A stretch of DNA of 64,000 bases, from positions 62,001-126,000 of the forward strand of contig JAOTON010002091.1 of NCBI GenBank assembly GCA_034440635.1, in the 5' to 3' direction. The notes below the pieces were generated by a model that was not told the origin of the DNA, did not search any database, and worked only from the letters and a program-made list of their open reading frames with translations. Position numbers and translations under genes: made by a program. The stretch is from Lepas anatifera. Taxonomy: Eukaryota; Arthropoda; Thecostraca; Lepadidae. This document shows, one piece after another, positions 1 through 11,105 of this stretch (position 1 is its first letter; every line of letters begins with the position of its first letter).

Positions 1-770
1 ATATTAGGCCGTTGGAATGCTCTTGCAGATATAGATTGGTAAACCGTCAATAGTTTACTACAAGCATCTTAGTTGTACCGTCGCTGGAGTCCAATGAAAT
101 GCCTTAGGGATATGAATTCGTACCACTTTTACGTGTGACATCTTAATGAGGAAGGTAGAATGCTTATTGTGGCATTTACCCCAGATGCATGAGCAATTCA
201 GTACGCTCTGTTCACGCACCGAGCACGGTTTTGTACCCGGGAGTCCCGGAGGAGCGTCCTGGTTTCATTAGCCCATCGGCCCGCTCTCGCGGTCGGTGCG
301 TAAATATAGCGTACTAAACTGATAATATAAGCGTACTTAACTGTCAGTCCCCAACCAGCAATATGGAGCTGCCTTTACTATGACGTCATGCTGGCGATGA
401 ACTTTTCCTTCACCCATAAGATCCCATGTTAAAATTTGTCACTAACGTCTTTGACAGGTAGAGTATGCCTTAAAAGCGGTGATTTTTTAGGGGTGATAAT
501 TCCAGATTGGTTTTGCTTTCAGGATCAATCCTTTGAACACGATTTCGTTTCAATTAATTAAGAAAACGCGCGTCTGAAGTTAATTCTTCAAACTCTACCG
601 CTTATGCCTTCATTACTGCGGCCATATCGCTGTGGGGCGTCCACTCGGCTACCAGATTGTTTTAATGTGCCCGCCTTATGTTAAGTACTCTTGCGAGCCT
701 GCATCCGGCTTAACTGTCCCGTGCCAGTGGGTGGTAACCCCAGAAGGAAAACTCCTGCCACAGCCCAGAT
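1..770. other. No feature recognised
   Basis: AT-balanced unique sequence with no exon-like stretch, repeat or recognisable element. Confidence 0.4.
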
Positions 771-911
771 CAGTGGCGAATACAGGCGAGGAGGGCTCAA
801 GCCCCCCCCAATATTCAGTCCAGTGCCTATAGTTAATCACATTCAGAGATTGTTCGAGGTTGGAGTCCCCTAGCCACCTCTCCCCGAAATGAAGCCCTGA
901 ATCCGCCACTG
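771..911. mobile_element. hAT-like MITE (CAGTGGCGRATCCAGG family)
   Basis: Inverted ends CAGTGGCGAATACAGG and CCTGAATCCGCCACTG; flanking 8-mers GCCCAGAT and GCCCGGAC match at 6 of 8. Confidence 0.6.
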
Positions 912-1321
912 GCCCGGACCATTTTATGAGGAACAGCACTTTCGTTATCTAAGCAACAGCTGTGCGGTGAGGGTTTGTGTGGTGCACTCTGGTGTAATAC
1001 TTCACCGCTAATGGTAGTGACATAGTGGCTTTCCGTGGAGCTGATAAAAGAGTGGGAACGGCTCAATTTGGGGGGGCAATGTCCGTTTTAAGACAATTTC
1101 TTTCCGTAAAACGCCATAGTTTTAATGATCACAAATGTGAGCATTGAAGGGAGGAAGCATAGCCCCCATCTCTCATTGTTCCGACGTATGTGGTGGTGTC
1201 AGACAAGACCAGGAATGCTTCAGAGGCCGTCTCTCTGAGAGCGAATCTATCTTGGTGGAACCCACCCATGTCTCGAATTGTGAAGGTGCGCTGAGCTGCG
1301 GTCTGTAGTATATCTTCTGGC

Positions 1322-1470
1322 CAGAGGCGGATCCAGGACTTCATTTCGAGAGGGCTCAAGCCTCTCTCGCCATCACCTCCGATCAGCCTCCGGCTATGCA
1401 TTTATTATGGGCCCTAACATTTAAGGGTGGGCTTGAGCCCCCCCTTGCCCCGCTCTTGTATCCGCCACTG
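1322..1470. mobile_element. hAT-like MITE
   Basis: Ends CAGAGGCGGATCCAGG and TGTATCCGCCACTG; interior has the family string CAGCCTCCGGCTATGCAT. Confidence 0.6.
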
Positions 1471-1812
1471 CTTGTCGGTGAAGTGACGGCGCAGGTTCTT
1501 CCGCTGCGGGTGTGACCAGGCGGTCGGCTGTGGCTAGGTCTGGGAGTACGGTGACCGCAAACGAGAGACGCTGCACCTCAGAGTGGGGCCGTGTGTTCTG
1601 TCGAACTGACGGAAACCGCATCCACCCCTGCACTCCTCTCACAACCTTCCTGATTTCTTCACTGTCACGAGGTTTCTCACGAGGTTGGCCTCCCCCGCCA
1701 TTAAAACACAGTGCCTTTTTTGGATACGCCGCTGGCTGTGGACTCGCAGATTACAGCTAACGAATCACAGAGAAAACTGGAAGTTCCAGCGTCGACCGCA
1801 GTATACATTTAA

Positions 1813-2681
1813 CCCGCGCCCCGGTGGGCATCCGAGCCACCCTCGCCCTCGTGGGAGTGTTTGAACACCCCCTCGAACTCGGCCCCTATGTGGGATAGCG
1901 AAAAAACGCGAACGCTGGCGGATAGCTCATACAAATTCATGAAGACACTATATCAGTCACTTTTTCCTTAGGTCAATATTGAGGTCATGACAGGTCAAAG
2001 AAGGTGGCATTTTGAGTAGAGTTTTTGGGCTCTAGCATCTGACAAGAGTTGAGTAAGAATTATTTTTTAGTCCCCATTCTTTTCCTCTCGACACGGCTAA
2101 TAGAATGATTTATAACATGACCGTACTAGGTCAAAACACAAAAATAACCCGACCTCATGTCAGGTCAAGGCTACTTTTCAAACGCAATATCAAAATACCA
2201 GCTGTATCTTCATTTCATGCAAAATTATTGACATACGTCTGAAAACTGCTAAAGTAGCCACAGGTGACTTCTCAGAGGTCACGGGTCAGAAATTGGAACA
2301 TGAACCTGGAAAGGGTCCCAGGATACTACGATTTGGAGAATATGAAGGTATTCTCAGCTGCATCTACACAAATACAGCCAAATTTCTGTTTTTCCATGTA
2401 TTTCCAATGGAGAGGTCATGGTCCGTACTTGTCCCTAGGTCATCAGTATGAAAAATCCCGGAATTTATGTTGTAGCACTCGGTGGGCCCATCATGTGGTA
2501 TAAGTTTCAACCTAATAGATTCACCCATTTCGTACTTATTACACCTTAAAATTTTGGGAAAAGTTGGAAATTGAGCAAGGATAAGGTGTGCAAAGAACGG
2601 CGGCACTTCGCGCCGCCTTTTTTCGTTCCGGCGGAAAAACCGGAGGAGGGGTGTTCAAACACCCCCCCACCGTGGCGAGGG
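1813..2681 (-). mobile_element. TTAA MITE family 1, copy A
   Basis: Flanked by TTAA at 1809-1812 and 2682-2685. Ends carry CCCTCGCC-type sequence and the near-palindrome GGGTGTTTGAACACCC in inverted orientation. The interior has many AGGTCA/TGACCT hexamers. Reverse orientation relative to copies at 3982 and 32059. piggyBac-like mobilisation is inferred from TTAA and the CCC ends. Confidence 0.6.
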
Positions 2682-2924
2682 TTAAAGCATACTGCGGAAG
2701 CGAGCTCCGAGCTCGAGAGCCGAGCTGCCGTCTGTCGGTTAGGAGCTTCATGGGTGCCTAGCGCGGTGGCAGAGTGCCTGCTCCCCAGATGGGGATCTTC
2801 AAATTTTGGGAGGGGGCAGCCGGCGTATAAGCGTTGAAAGCTGTTTTAGAAAAAAATATGCGATAAGCGGCCAAAATACGTAACATTTGGCCACTTTGAG
2901 GGACACGGCCGGATTGCCTCCCCT

Positions 2925-3075
2925 CCCCTGGATCGATCTCTGCTACCTCCTGAGGATAGGTCCCGGTTTCGAATCTCTTTTGAATAACAGCAATATTGTC
3001 CTTAGAATTTCCCTAACGGTGTGAGAGTTGGCGACGCCGTGTGGTACAACAAGTTGAACCCCAACCGTGCCATCG
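2925..3075 (+). mobile_element. tRNA-derived SINE, degenerate
   Basis: GGTCCCGGTTTCGAATCTC resembles a B box and the 3' part GGCGACGCCGTGTGGTACAA ... GAACCCCAAC matches the other SINE tails. Confidence 0.4.
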
Positions 3076-3222
3076 TTCGTCTCGGCCGCTGACATCCGCT
3101 ACTCACCAGCGAGTCTGAAGTTGAAGGCCTGTCAAAGTGCGTGGCCGGCGGCCAGAGATGCCGCTCTGAATAACTACCCATTTCCGCTGATGCTCTGAGG
3201 ACTGCAGAATGAGACCGGCTGG

Positions 3223-3393
3223 CAATGGCGGATACAGGGGAGGAGGCAGGGACTGAACCCCCCCCCTCCCCGCCTGGAATGTCGAAGTGCCTATATAGTA
3301 ATTGTATAGCGGGAGGCTGATCCCAGGTAATGGCCAGGGAGGCTCGAGTACCAAGCCCATTCCCCCTCCATTGAAGTATTGCATCCGCCACTG
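3223..3393. mobile_element. hAT-like MITE
   Basis: Ends CAATGGCGGATACAGG and TGCATCCGCCACTG. Confidence 0.55.
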
Positions 3394-3529
3394 CCGGTTT
3401 GTAGTGTCTTTAGTCATTTGTGTCAGAGGCGTGGCCCGTGGAGTCTCAGCTGACCCTCCCTGCTGCACTGCGATACGTCACACATTCTCTCTGAAGAATG
3501 TTGGCGGTGCCCACTGACGCCGCCGTATT

Positions 3530-3755
3530 GCAATGTCTCTGTCTTTCGGTGCAATGTCTCTGTCCTGTCTGTGGGTGCAGTGTCTGCCTGTCGGTACAGT
3601 ATCTATGTCTTTCGGTACAGTGTCTGTCTGTCGGTACAATATCTGTGTCCTGTCTTTCGGTACAGTGTCTGTCTGTCGGTACAGTGTATATGTCTGTCGG
3701 TACAGTGTCTATGTCTGTGGGTACAATATCTCTGTCCTGTCTGTCGGTAGTGTAT
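3530..3755 (+). repeat. Imperfect minisatellite (TGTCTGTCGGTACAGTGTC type)
   Basis: About ten irregular units of 18-30 bp built on GTCTGTCGGTACAGT. The translated frames in it are repetitive and not taken as genes. Confidence 0.7.
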
Positions 3756-3777
3756 CAGTAGCGTCTCGTCTGCCAGT

Positions 3778-5097
3778 CAGAGATGGCCTACGCTACCGAA
3801 TTACGCCAATGGTTACGTTACCGAATTGCGCTACGTTACGGTTCGATTTTGGCCAGAACTACGCTACGGAATTACGCTGTTATATTTCATCGAAGGCGGA
3901 ATTACGGTACTTTAGCTACGGCTACGGTAAAAATATATCGTACTACGATATCAAAATTTTGTTCACACATTCATACTTTAACCCTCGCCCGGATGAGGGG
4001 TGTTTGAACACCCCCTTGGGTTTTACCGGCGGCGCGTAAATACGGCGGTGCGAAGTGCCGCCGTACTTCGCACACCTTATCCTTGATCAATTCCGCAGCT
4101 TTCCCCAAAATTTTAAGGTTGGGTCATCTCAATTCAGATCACCAGTGCAGGTTAAGTGACTTCGCCTCCAAAAATGTTGTAAGGTGTCATAAGTAAGAAA
4201 GGGGTGAATCTATCGGATTGAAACTGATACCACATAATGGGCCTACCGAGTACTACAACAAATATTCCGGGATTTTTCATATCGATGACCCAAGGTCAGG
4301 TACGGAGCATGACCTCTCCGTTGGAAATGCACGGGGAAAACAGAAATTTGGCTGTATTTATGTAGATAAAGCTGGGAATACCTTCATATTCCCCAAATCG
4401 TAGTATCCTGGGATCATTTCTAGGTTCCTGTTGCAATGTCTTACTTGTGACTTCTGAGAGTTCATCTGGGCTAGTTAAGAAAATGTTCAGACTGGTGTTA
4501 ATAACTTTGCAGGAAATGATGATAAAACTTTTATTTTAATCCCATTGCGTTGAGATTGCTACTACGAGTCGATTGATGTGCATATTGACTATGCTAGATC
4601 AGATAGTGACCTTGACCTGACCTGACCTGATGTGTTACTTGATGTGTGTGATCAATGATCGGGAATTCTTATCACCAGTTGAAAAAATACAAATCGGAAT
4701 CAACCGACTTCTAATTTTTACAGGCCAAAAATGTGTTCGTGATTTACGCTATCCACAAAAAGGTCCCCATCTTAATTGACAGCGATTTTATTCATTTATC
4801 GTGGACTTGTTTTATGTTTGTAATTTTAAAGTAATGGTGTGGTCGTTACTTCTTCAAATATTATCACTTCTATTTCAAATTTCAAATTAAAGCAAATCTT
4901 TACCAAAAATCCGTAGTACCGCGATCGAGATCACGAGGAGGTATATACATATATGATGTAACATTTTTTTCGTAGTACGCTACGATACGCCAAATTCTGG
5001 CGTAGTATGCTGCAGAATTTGCCCAGCTACGCTACGTTTCATTTCCAGAACTACGGCTACGGAAAAATAATTTCGTAACGTAGCGTTACCATCTCTG
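3778..5097. mobile_element. hAT-like non-autonomous element with nested MITE
   Basis: Terminal inverted repeats begin CAGAGATGG and are followed by TACG-rich subterminal repeats (CTACGCTACGG type) on both sides. The 8 bp on the left (CTGCCAGT, 3770-3777) and right (CTGACAGT, 5098-5105) match at 7 of 8, as for a hAT target duplication. No transposase is recognisable. A TTAA MITE (3982 to about 4660) sits inside it. Confidence 0.6.
3982..4660 (+). mobile_element. TTAA MITE family 1, copy B (3' part lost)
   Basis: Begins after TTAA at 3978-3981 with CCCTCGCC and GGGTGTTTGAACACC, then the same GCGCCGCC, TTATCCTTGAT and GGTCATCTCAATTCAGATCA stretches as copy C. Similarity fades after about 4660 and no right end was found. 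Confidence 0.5.
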
Positions 5098-5497
5098 CTG
5101 ACAGTAGCCTGTCGCGCGTACAACGCACGGTGGCGGCCGGCTTTGACGCGCTGTCCCATAACTCCGTGGGAACGCGGCGACCCAGCACCCAGGGGCGGCT
5201 CCAGTGATTATTTCCAGGGGGTCAGCTACATATCTACTAGGCGCCAAATTGTGCAGTGTGGTTTATCGAGTGGTTTCCAGGCTGGGTCAGCAAAACGGAG
5301 AATTGGTAAAACGGAATGTCTGAGCGAATGGAGCTGGCCGTCGGGTGTGAGAATCACTCCAACGTGGCTGGACGCCCGTGCTCCCCCCTTACTCCGTTGC
5401 TGGCTCCGCTCCTGCTCCGGTCGGAGTGTTCCCAGGATCCGCGGCGGATGACTTGTACTTAGTCGGCGGGTGATGTATGACACCGATGAAGTGTCTG

Positions 5498-5893
5498 CCG
5501 TGTTACACGGAACACGTGACAGCGGCATTCTCAGCTGCCTACCGTGTTACACGGAACACGTGACAGCGGCATTCTCAGCTGCCTACCGTGTTACACGGAA
5601 CACGTGACAGCGGCATTCTCAGCTGGCTTCCGTGTTACACGGAACACGTGACAGCGGCATTCTCAGCTGCCTACCGTGTTACACGGAACACGTGACAGCG
5701 GCATTCTCAGCTGCCTACCGTGTTACACGGAACACGTGACAGCGGCATTCTCAGCTGCCTACCGTGTTACACGGAACACGTGACAGCGGCATTCTCAGCT
5801 GGCTTCCGTGTTACACGGAACACGCGACAGTGGCATTCTCAGCTGCCTGCCGTGTTACACGGAACACGTGACAGTGGCATTGTCAGCTGCCTA
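5498..5893 (+). repeat. 44-bp tandem repeat, nine copies
   Basis: Unit CCGTGTTACACGGAACACGT plus 24 more bp; copies start every 44 bp at 5498, 5542, 5586 and so on. Each holds the palindrome CCGTGTTACACGG and a CACGTG hexamer. Nearly identical, so recently amplified or homogenised. Confidence 0.9.
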
Positions 5894-5899
5894 CCGTGC

Positions 5900-6804
5900 G
5901 CAGCTGGTCCAGACGGAACCTGGAAACGACAGCGCTGTTTTAGCTATGCTGTAGGCTCGTAGAGTCACGGCCATCGAAATTGAAATATTTGTCCCCTGAT
6001 TTTTCAACAAAAAAAGATTTTGAGGGCTCTGGCCGATCGCTCCGGTCAGACAAGAGTGTATCTGTAGCCATGCGTACCCTTCAGCAGTGTCGGAAGGCAC
6101 TTTTGGCCCACCGGTTTGTGCGGCCAGTCACGTTTAAGATGCTGTGCTTAGAAGTTGTAGTAGTTAAGTAGTGGGCGCGTTTAGAAGGGTGGAGTACACA
6201 ACGGCGCTGTGTCGACAGCAGTTTCCAGGTCCTGGCTTCTTTAAGAAACGTACCGTGGGCCACCCCTGCCAGGAATATGCTGACTAGGACTAGGGAATAG
6301 GTTGGATTGGCAGATCTGTTGCCCATCATGTCGGTGGGTAACGCCATACAGGTCTCAGTGGGTCCTCGCACAGGCGGATCCAGGGGGTCAAGAGGGGCCT
6401 TTGCCCCCAATCTACCCTTGGTGCCTCCTGAAGTCACTGTGCCCCTTGAATGGGTCTGGCAGGCTATGCACCATACATGAGCAGGACTGGCATTTGCCCA
6501 CAGGCGATACCCATGGTTGGAAATCTCCCGATCCGGTTCGGTTAGGCTAGGATGACTGGGAGCTGACGCATGAAACTTATTGCAAATTCCAGATTCGGTG
6601 TGGCTGTCGCCCTTCCCCCTACCCTCGGGATCTCCATTCAGAGGCGGGCGTAACCAAATGCCTGGGGGAGGGTGGCAACGTGGGAAAATCGTGTAAACCC
6701 AGCGCCTCTAAGTGAGGGCGTGAGGGTACATTTGGCCGATCCTATGATCAGATTGAACCCCCCCGTTCTGTTTCTATGCATGCTGATATTTACTGCTTCG
6801 AGTT
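5900..6804. other. No gene seen; MITE fragment
   Basis: A solitary left end (CAGGCGGATCCAGGGG) of the hAT-like family at about 6371, without a partner end. Confidence 0.35.
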
Positions 6805-6988
6805 CAGTGGCGGATCCATACCTTCATTTCGGAGGGGTGAGCTAGGAGGCTCAACCCTTACCCGACTTTCACCTGGAATAACTTCTTACTATGTGATTAC
6901 TATTAGCACTCGGGATTTTTTTGGGAGTGGAAGGTTGAGCCCCTATAGCCCCCTATTTGCCAACCCCTCCCCCTTTTTACATCCACTG
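6805..6988. mobile_element. hAT-like MITE, diverged right end
   Basis: Starts CAGTGGCGGATCCATA and ends with a worn CATCCACTG. Lies 82 bp upstream of the first coding exon. Confidence 0.45.
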
Positions 6989-7070
6989 TTCAAGCTATCT
7001 GTGTAACGTTACAGGTATCGTCCATCGGTCCCTTATGTCAGAAATTGACCACCCCATCTCTGCTTTACAG

Positions 7071-7349
7071 AAGATGAACCGTACCGCCCCATACCCTCGG
7101 GGCACGGCGCCTCCACACAGCTTCGGCTTCCGCCGCCGCAACGCCGCTGTGACGTCACACCGCGTCACGCCCGCTGACACCGCCCCCGCCAGCCGCCGCG
7201 CCAATGGCAGTGCGGCTGGTGTGACGTCACAGCGCGTCATACCGGCCGACTCCGCCCCCTCCAGTCGGCGGGCGAATGGAAGCCAGGAGAGCGTGCTTTC
7301 GTCCAGCAGCGGCAGCGACGCCAACGGTCAGTGGGAGAAGCTGCTGCCT
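7071..7349 (+). CDS. CCSER/FAM190-like gene, putative first coding exon
   Basis: The exon follows a pyrimidine-rich stretch ending TTTACAG, and the first ATG is at 7074 with A at -3, so I take that as the start. It encodes about 92 residues in one open frame. Near residues 13-18 is a HSFGFRRRN string, which resembles a His-Ser-Phe-aromatic-basic motif I recall near the N-terminus of vertebrate CCSER proteins. It is followed by two copies of a roughly 23-residue repeat, VTS(H/Q)RV(T/I)PAD(T/S)AP(A/S)SRRANGS, and a Ser-rich tail. The donor CCT|GTCAGT at 7350 leaves phase 0, matching the next exon; an alternative donor at 7327 (G|GTCAGT) would leave phase 1 and not match. The 5' UTR exon is not identified. 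The exon call is fairly firm; the family name is an inference from motifs. Confidence 0.55.
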
Positions 7350-8291
7350 GTCAGTCAGTGTCTCCTCCAAACAAAAAGCTCGGGGCGGAAGTATGTTTTC
7401 GCCCTCCCTCAAAGCTGTCGATCTTTTGCCCCGGATGTTTTTTAGTTGAGTGGTGCCTCAACTGAACCAGTAAAGTTCAAATAAAACCCGTCAACTTCAG
7501 TGTAAACATCGGACCTTTTCCTCTTGATATTTGAAAATCCATTCGAGTGAATGATCCTTGGATAGCAAAAAAGCATGGCCGCATACTTCACCCTGACTTT
7601 TTTACCTTTCGACTTGGGTTTACTCCTCCCCCTCAAAGCTGCGCGCTATTTAACTAGTGGCCATATATTTCCCCACTTGACTTTTTTTTGCTTACCGGCT
7701 TTGGTTTTCCCCTCCAAACCTACTGCCTAGATCCGCCACTGGTACGCATGGAGGGAGGAACACTAGATGGGAGGGAGGGGGAGGCAACAGGGACACATGA
7801 GCAGGAGCGTTGGAACTATGCTCAAAGTTGGGGGGCAGCGGGAATTTTCAAGTCCTTGCTTTCCAGTCAACGCCATAGGGTTAATGTTTAAGAATCATGA
7901 AAGTTGGGGGGGGCAGCTGCCCCCCCGTTCCTACGTCCCTGGACATGAGTCTTGGCCGTCTTACCCTGACCTCGTTTAATCAAGCCGCTGGCGTTGCAAG
8001 CTAAGAGAAATGTAAGACTCCTGCGCATGCTTAAGCAGCAGTGGCGGGTACAGGGGGGCTAGGGGACCAAGCCCCGCCCTCCGCCAAATGTCACGAGTGC
8101 CTATAGTAAATGCGTGCGTAGCGTTTTAGCAGCACGTGACGTGACACCGCCATATCATGTGACGCCATTTGTTCAACATGTGTATATGTAATCAGCCCCG
8201 GCAACATTAACACCACGTCCGCCCCTGTTCGGCAGGTAATACACAGAGGTGTGCCACAGTGCCCCCGAGACGACTTCTACCCCGACCCCAG
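7350..8291. other. First intron of CCSER-like gene, MITE fragments
   Basis: Isolated family ends at about 7728-7741 (TAGATCCGCCACTG) and 8041 (CAGTGGCGGGTACAGG); otherwise unique. Confidence 0.4.
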
Positions 8292-10564
8292 GTGGCGCAC
8301 GTGAAGCCGCGGACCGCTGCCAGCGCCGCCCCGCGGCCCAACCGCACAACTATCACCAAACTCAACGACTCTGGCCTGGGCGCCACCCGCGGCTCGCTCG
8401 CCTCCAGCGCCGCCTCCGATAAAGACGAGCATGACAAGCTTATCAAACAGGAAACGGCCCCAATGGCCACCAGCGAGGAGTTTCATGATGTCGGCGAAGG
8501 TGTCGAAGAAAGCGGAGGCAGCGATTTTCAGGTGGGCATTCGGACCGATGGAGCGACTATCGCCCTTTCGGTGAACATCCACAAGGGCGCGAATGCCGCA
8601 GTGAGCCGGCCGCAGGTGACCGTTAGTGACCCGGGCATCAAAGCTCGCGTGACGCAGATTCAGCGTCCAGGGTTCGGTTTTACCCAGCCAGCGGGTCTCA
8701 CGCGCCCCCCTGGTCTGTCTCACCCTGTTTCATCATCTGCTGTGTCTTCCACTGCCTCAGCGGCTCCAACATCGGCTAAACCATCCGGTATCCCTGCTTC
8801 ACGCTCCACGTCGAACCTACACATGCGTCCGTCTCGGCCTAGCATGGTTCCACAACCGGCCGCTAGAGCCGCTTCTGGCGCTGGTGTCGGCGTGACGTCA
8901 CCTCCCGCCGGCGGGAACAAACGCAGTGTTGCCCTGCCTGTGGCGCGGCCGACTCATTCGATTCTTGACCAAACGGTGAGGAGTAGGGTCACGCGATGGG
9001 AGGAGAAGGTTTACCAGGTATCGCAGGATGCGCTCATGGTGGCCCAGACACGAGCTACAAGCCAAGAACCAGCTGCGACAATAGGGATGACAGCGCCCGC
9101 CAACGTTCTGTCGCCAACGGGAACGGCAAAGGCAGGCGTCAGAACAGCTCGTGTGGCTGCTCCTGTCACGCCGGGAGCTCTCCAGCGCTGCCTCCCAGGC
9201 TCTCTCTCATCGTCTCCTATCGCTCTATCCACTCCAGTCACCGCCAGTGTACAGCAGCCGCTGCTGCTGCCATCGAGCGGCAGAAAACCGGACCTGAAGC
9301 CCAAACCGACGGAGGCGGTGAACTCGATTGTTCAGCTGCGCCGTGAGATGCGGCAGCTGACCAGGGATGTGGCCACATCGCCTCTGCACAGGCCCCGGCT
9401 GCGCGATACGGGTACCTGCACAGAGGCTACCACCAGTCCGCCTCGCTCGCAGGTTTCGCAAGGCTCCGGCGATCTCTCTCCGGTCCTCTCGGCCATGCAA
9501 GGATCCCGCAGCGGGATCGAAGATTTCATCGATGACGAGATCGGAGATCAGCCGGCGTTTGGCGCCGCCTACCGGGCGGGCGCCATGTCGGATTCGACAC
9601 ACTCGGACGGGTTTATCGACGATGTTCTGACAGGAGTGGGCCTTTCCCTTGGCGCTGAGCCGCTGCCTCCGCTGGAGATCACAGAAGCGGTGAAATCCTG
9701 CGACGTTAGTGATTATGTGCGGCCGTTCCGTCTAACCCCGCGGCCGGTAGCTGCTTTGACTACGCTGGAGACACCGCTGCGCCGCCCAGCGACCGAGGCG
9801 GGAACTACAACTGCGGCCCGCCGTCAACAGATGGAAGAGCGCGCGGAGCGCGCTAGCGCGTCGGCTACAGCTGCAAACGCCGGGGTCGACGGCGGCTGCG
9901 ACTGAGTCGGACTCAGACTCAGGACTCGGGTCCACCTACCAGAGACTGGGACTCAAGGACCCGGTGGTGTCTGATTCGGATCCACCAGCCGTAACGACTG
10001 AGGAGGACGTCACTGAGTCCCACGATACCATCTCTCCAGAGCACTCGCTACCGCGCGACCCCGACGATGGCGGCATCTGGTCTAAACCCGCCCTTAAACT
10101 GGACTCCTTCTCCCCGTCACGTGGTTATAGCAGCTCAGACGCGGCGAGGTCACGTGGGGCGGACCGTGCTGAATCGCCGGAGTCACGAGACCCAGTGCGG
10201 CCCCTGGAAGATGAGATGATAATGAGCGAGTATAGCCGTGAAGCGCTGAAGGAGTCTCACGACTCGTTCACGGAGATTCCGCGCGGGTTCACACTGCAGG
10301 TGTCTCGCGAGTCTCAGCAGAGGGAGGACAGACCTATCGGCCGGGTGTCATGTAGACAGGACTCCTCCGATTCTGCTTCTGAGCTGTCCGGAGAGTACTC
10401 CCGGCAGGGGTGGAGGGAGTCGCAGGAGTCTGGAGACTCCACCCGGGAGGAATCGCTGGAGTCGCGCAGCAGCTGTGGTCGTCGCAGCGGAGGGAAGACG
10501 GGCTCGGCCGAGAGAGAGGACCGGGAGGAAGAGAGCTACAGCGACTTTGAAAGCCAGGACGAAG
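8292..10564 (+). CDS. CCSER/FAM190-like gene, large Ser/Pro-rich exon with a frame break
   Basis: The acceptor ...ACCCCAG|GTGGCG opens a frame of about 530 codons to a stop at 9903-9905. The next frame is already open well before that point and runs to 10564, where GAAG|GTGAGC is a good donor in phase 1. Both parts are low-complexity, rich in Ser, Pro, Ala, Arg and acid, and high in GC3. The first part holds DFIDDEIGD and DGFIDDV strings, similar to an acidic DDFID-type motif in vertebrate CCSER proteins; the second holds ESDSDSG and many SRE/SQE repeats. Removing one G from GGGG at 9882-9885 joins the frames without a stop, so I read it as one exon with a 1-bp sequencing or real frameshift. 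The product is probably disordered and its role unknown. Donor and acceptor strengths were judged by eye. Confidence 0.6.
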
Positions 10565-10945
10565 GTGAGCACCGTGTGGTTTTGTCAGAGTTGGAGGCCT
10601 TTTTGTAAAATTTCTGGTTTGGATGTCCTTTTTTTAAATACGTTCTCAAAACCAGCGCGTTTATGCACAATTGCGGCGCGCAGTAGTATGATTGAAGATG
10701 GAGAGCAGATCAACTCCAGGTAGAATTTCCAGACGGAAACGTTCCCAAGTTCAAAACATTGACAATTTTTTAGCTTCATAAAGTTAAATGGCTATCTTAA
10801 GCACTTAACACAGCTTTAAAGGTCTTACTTCTACATATTGTCGCCCGGACTCGATTCGGTAGTTTCGGTCTACTGCACAGCCCAACTCTCCACGGCGTTT
10901 TCCACCCTAGCGGCGTGTTCTGGAACTAACGTCTGCTCTCTTCAG

Positions 10946-11105
10946 CGTTCGCGTCGCTGGGCGGGTGCCGGCCGCGGGCGGCCTCCTACCGGCGCGTTTC
11001 GGAACTGCGCGAGGACGTGACCTCCCCCACTGCCAGCGTCGGCTCCGATGACCTGATGGCGGACTTCGATAAGGACTCGGACACGCTCTGCGAAGACGAG
11101 GACAG
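10946..11105 (+). CDS. CCSER/FAM190-like gene, internal exon with SDDLM motif
   Basis: The acceptor CTCTCTTCAG|CG and donor GACAG|GTCAGT bound 160 bp. It enters in phase 1, matching the exon that ends at 10564, and leaves in phase 2. The reading includes ASYRRVSELRED, then TSPTASVGSDDLMADFD and a run of acidic residues. The DDLM-x-D-x-D core resembles the DDLMLDVD motif I recall in vertebrate CCSER1/2, in the same position relative to the downstream helical motif. The following intron is about 41 kb if no exon has been missed. The exon is well supported by splice sites, phase and codon use. Confidence 0.65.

Noticed and set aside
3498..4039. Val/Ser/Tyr-rich frames of 87 and 168 codons
   Set aside because: They run through a minisatellite and then into transposon ends.
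5498..5893. CRISPR array
   Set aside because: Units are head-to-tail with no variable spacers, and the DNA is eukaryotic.
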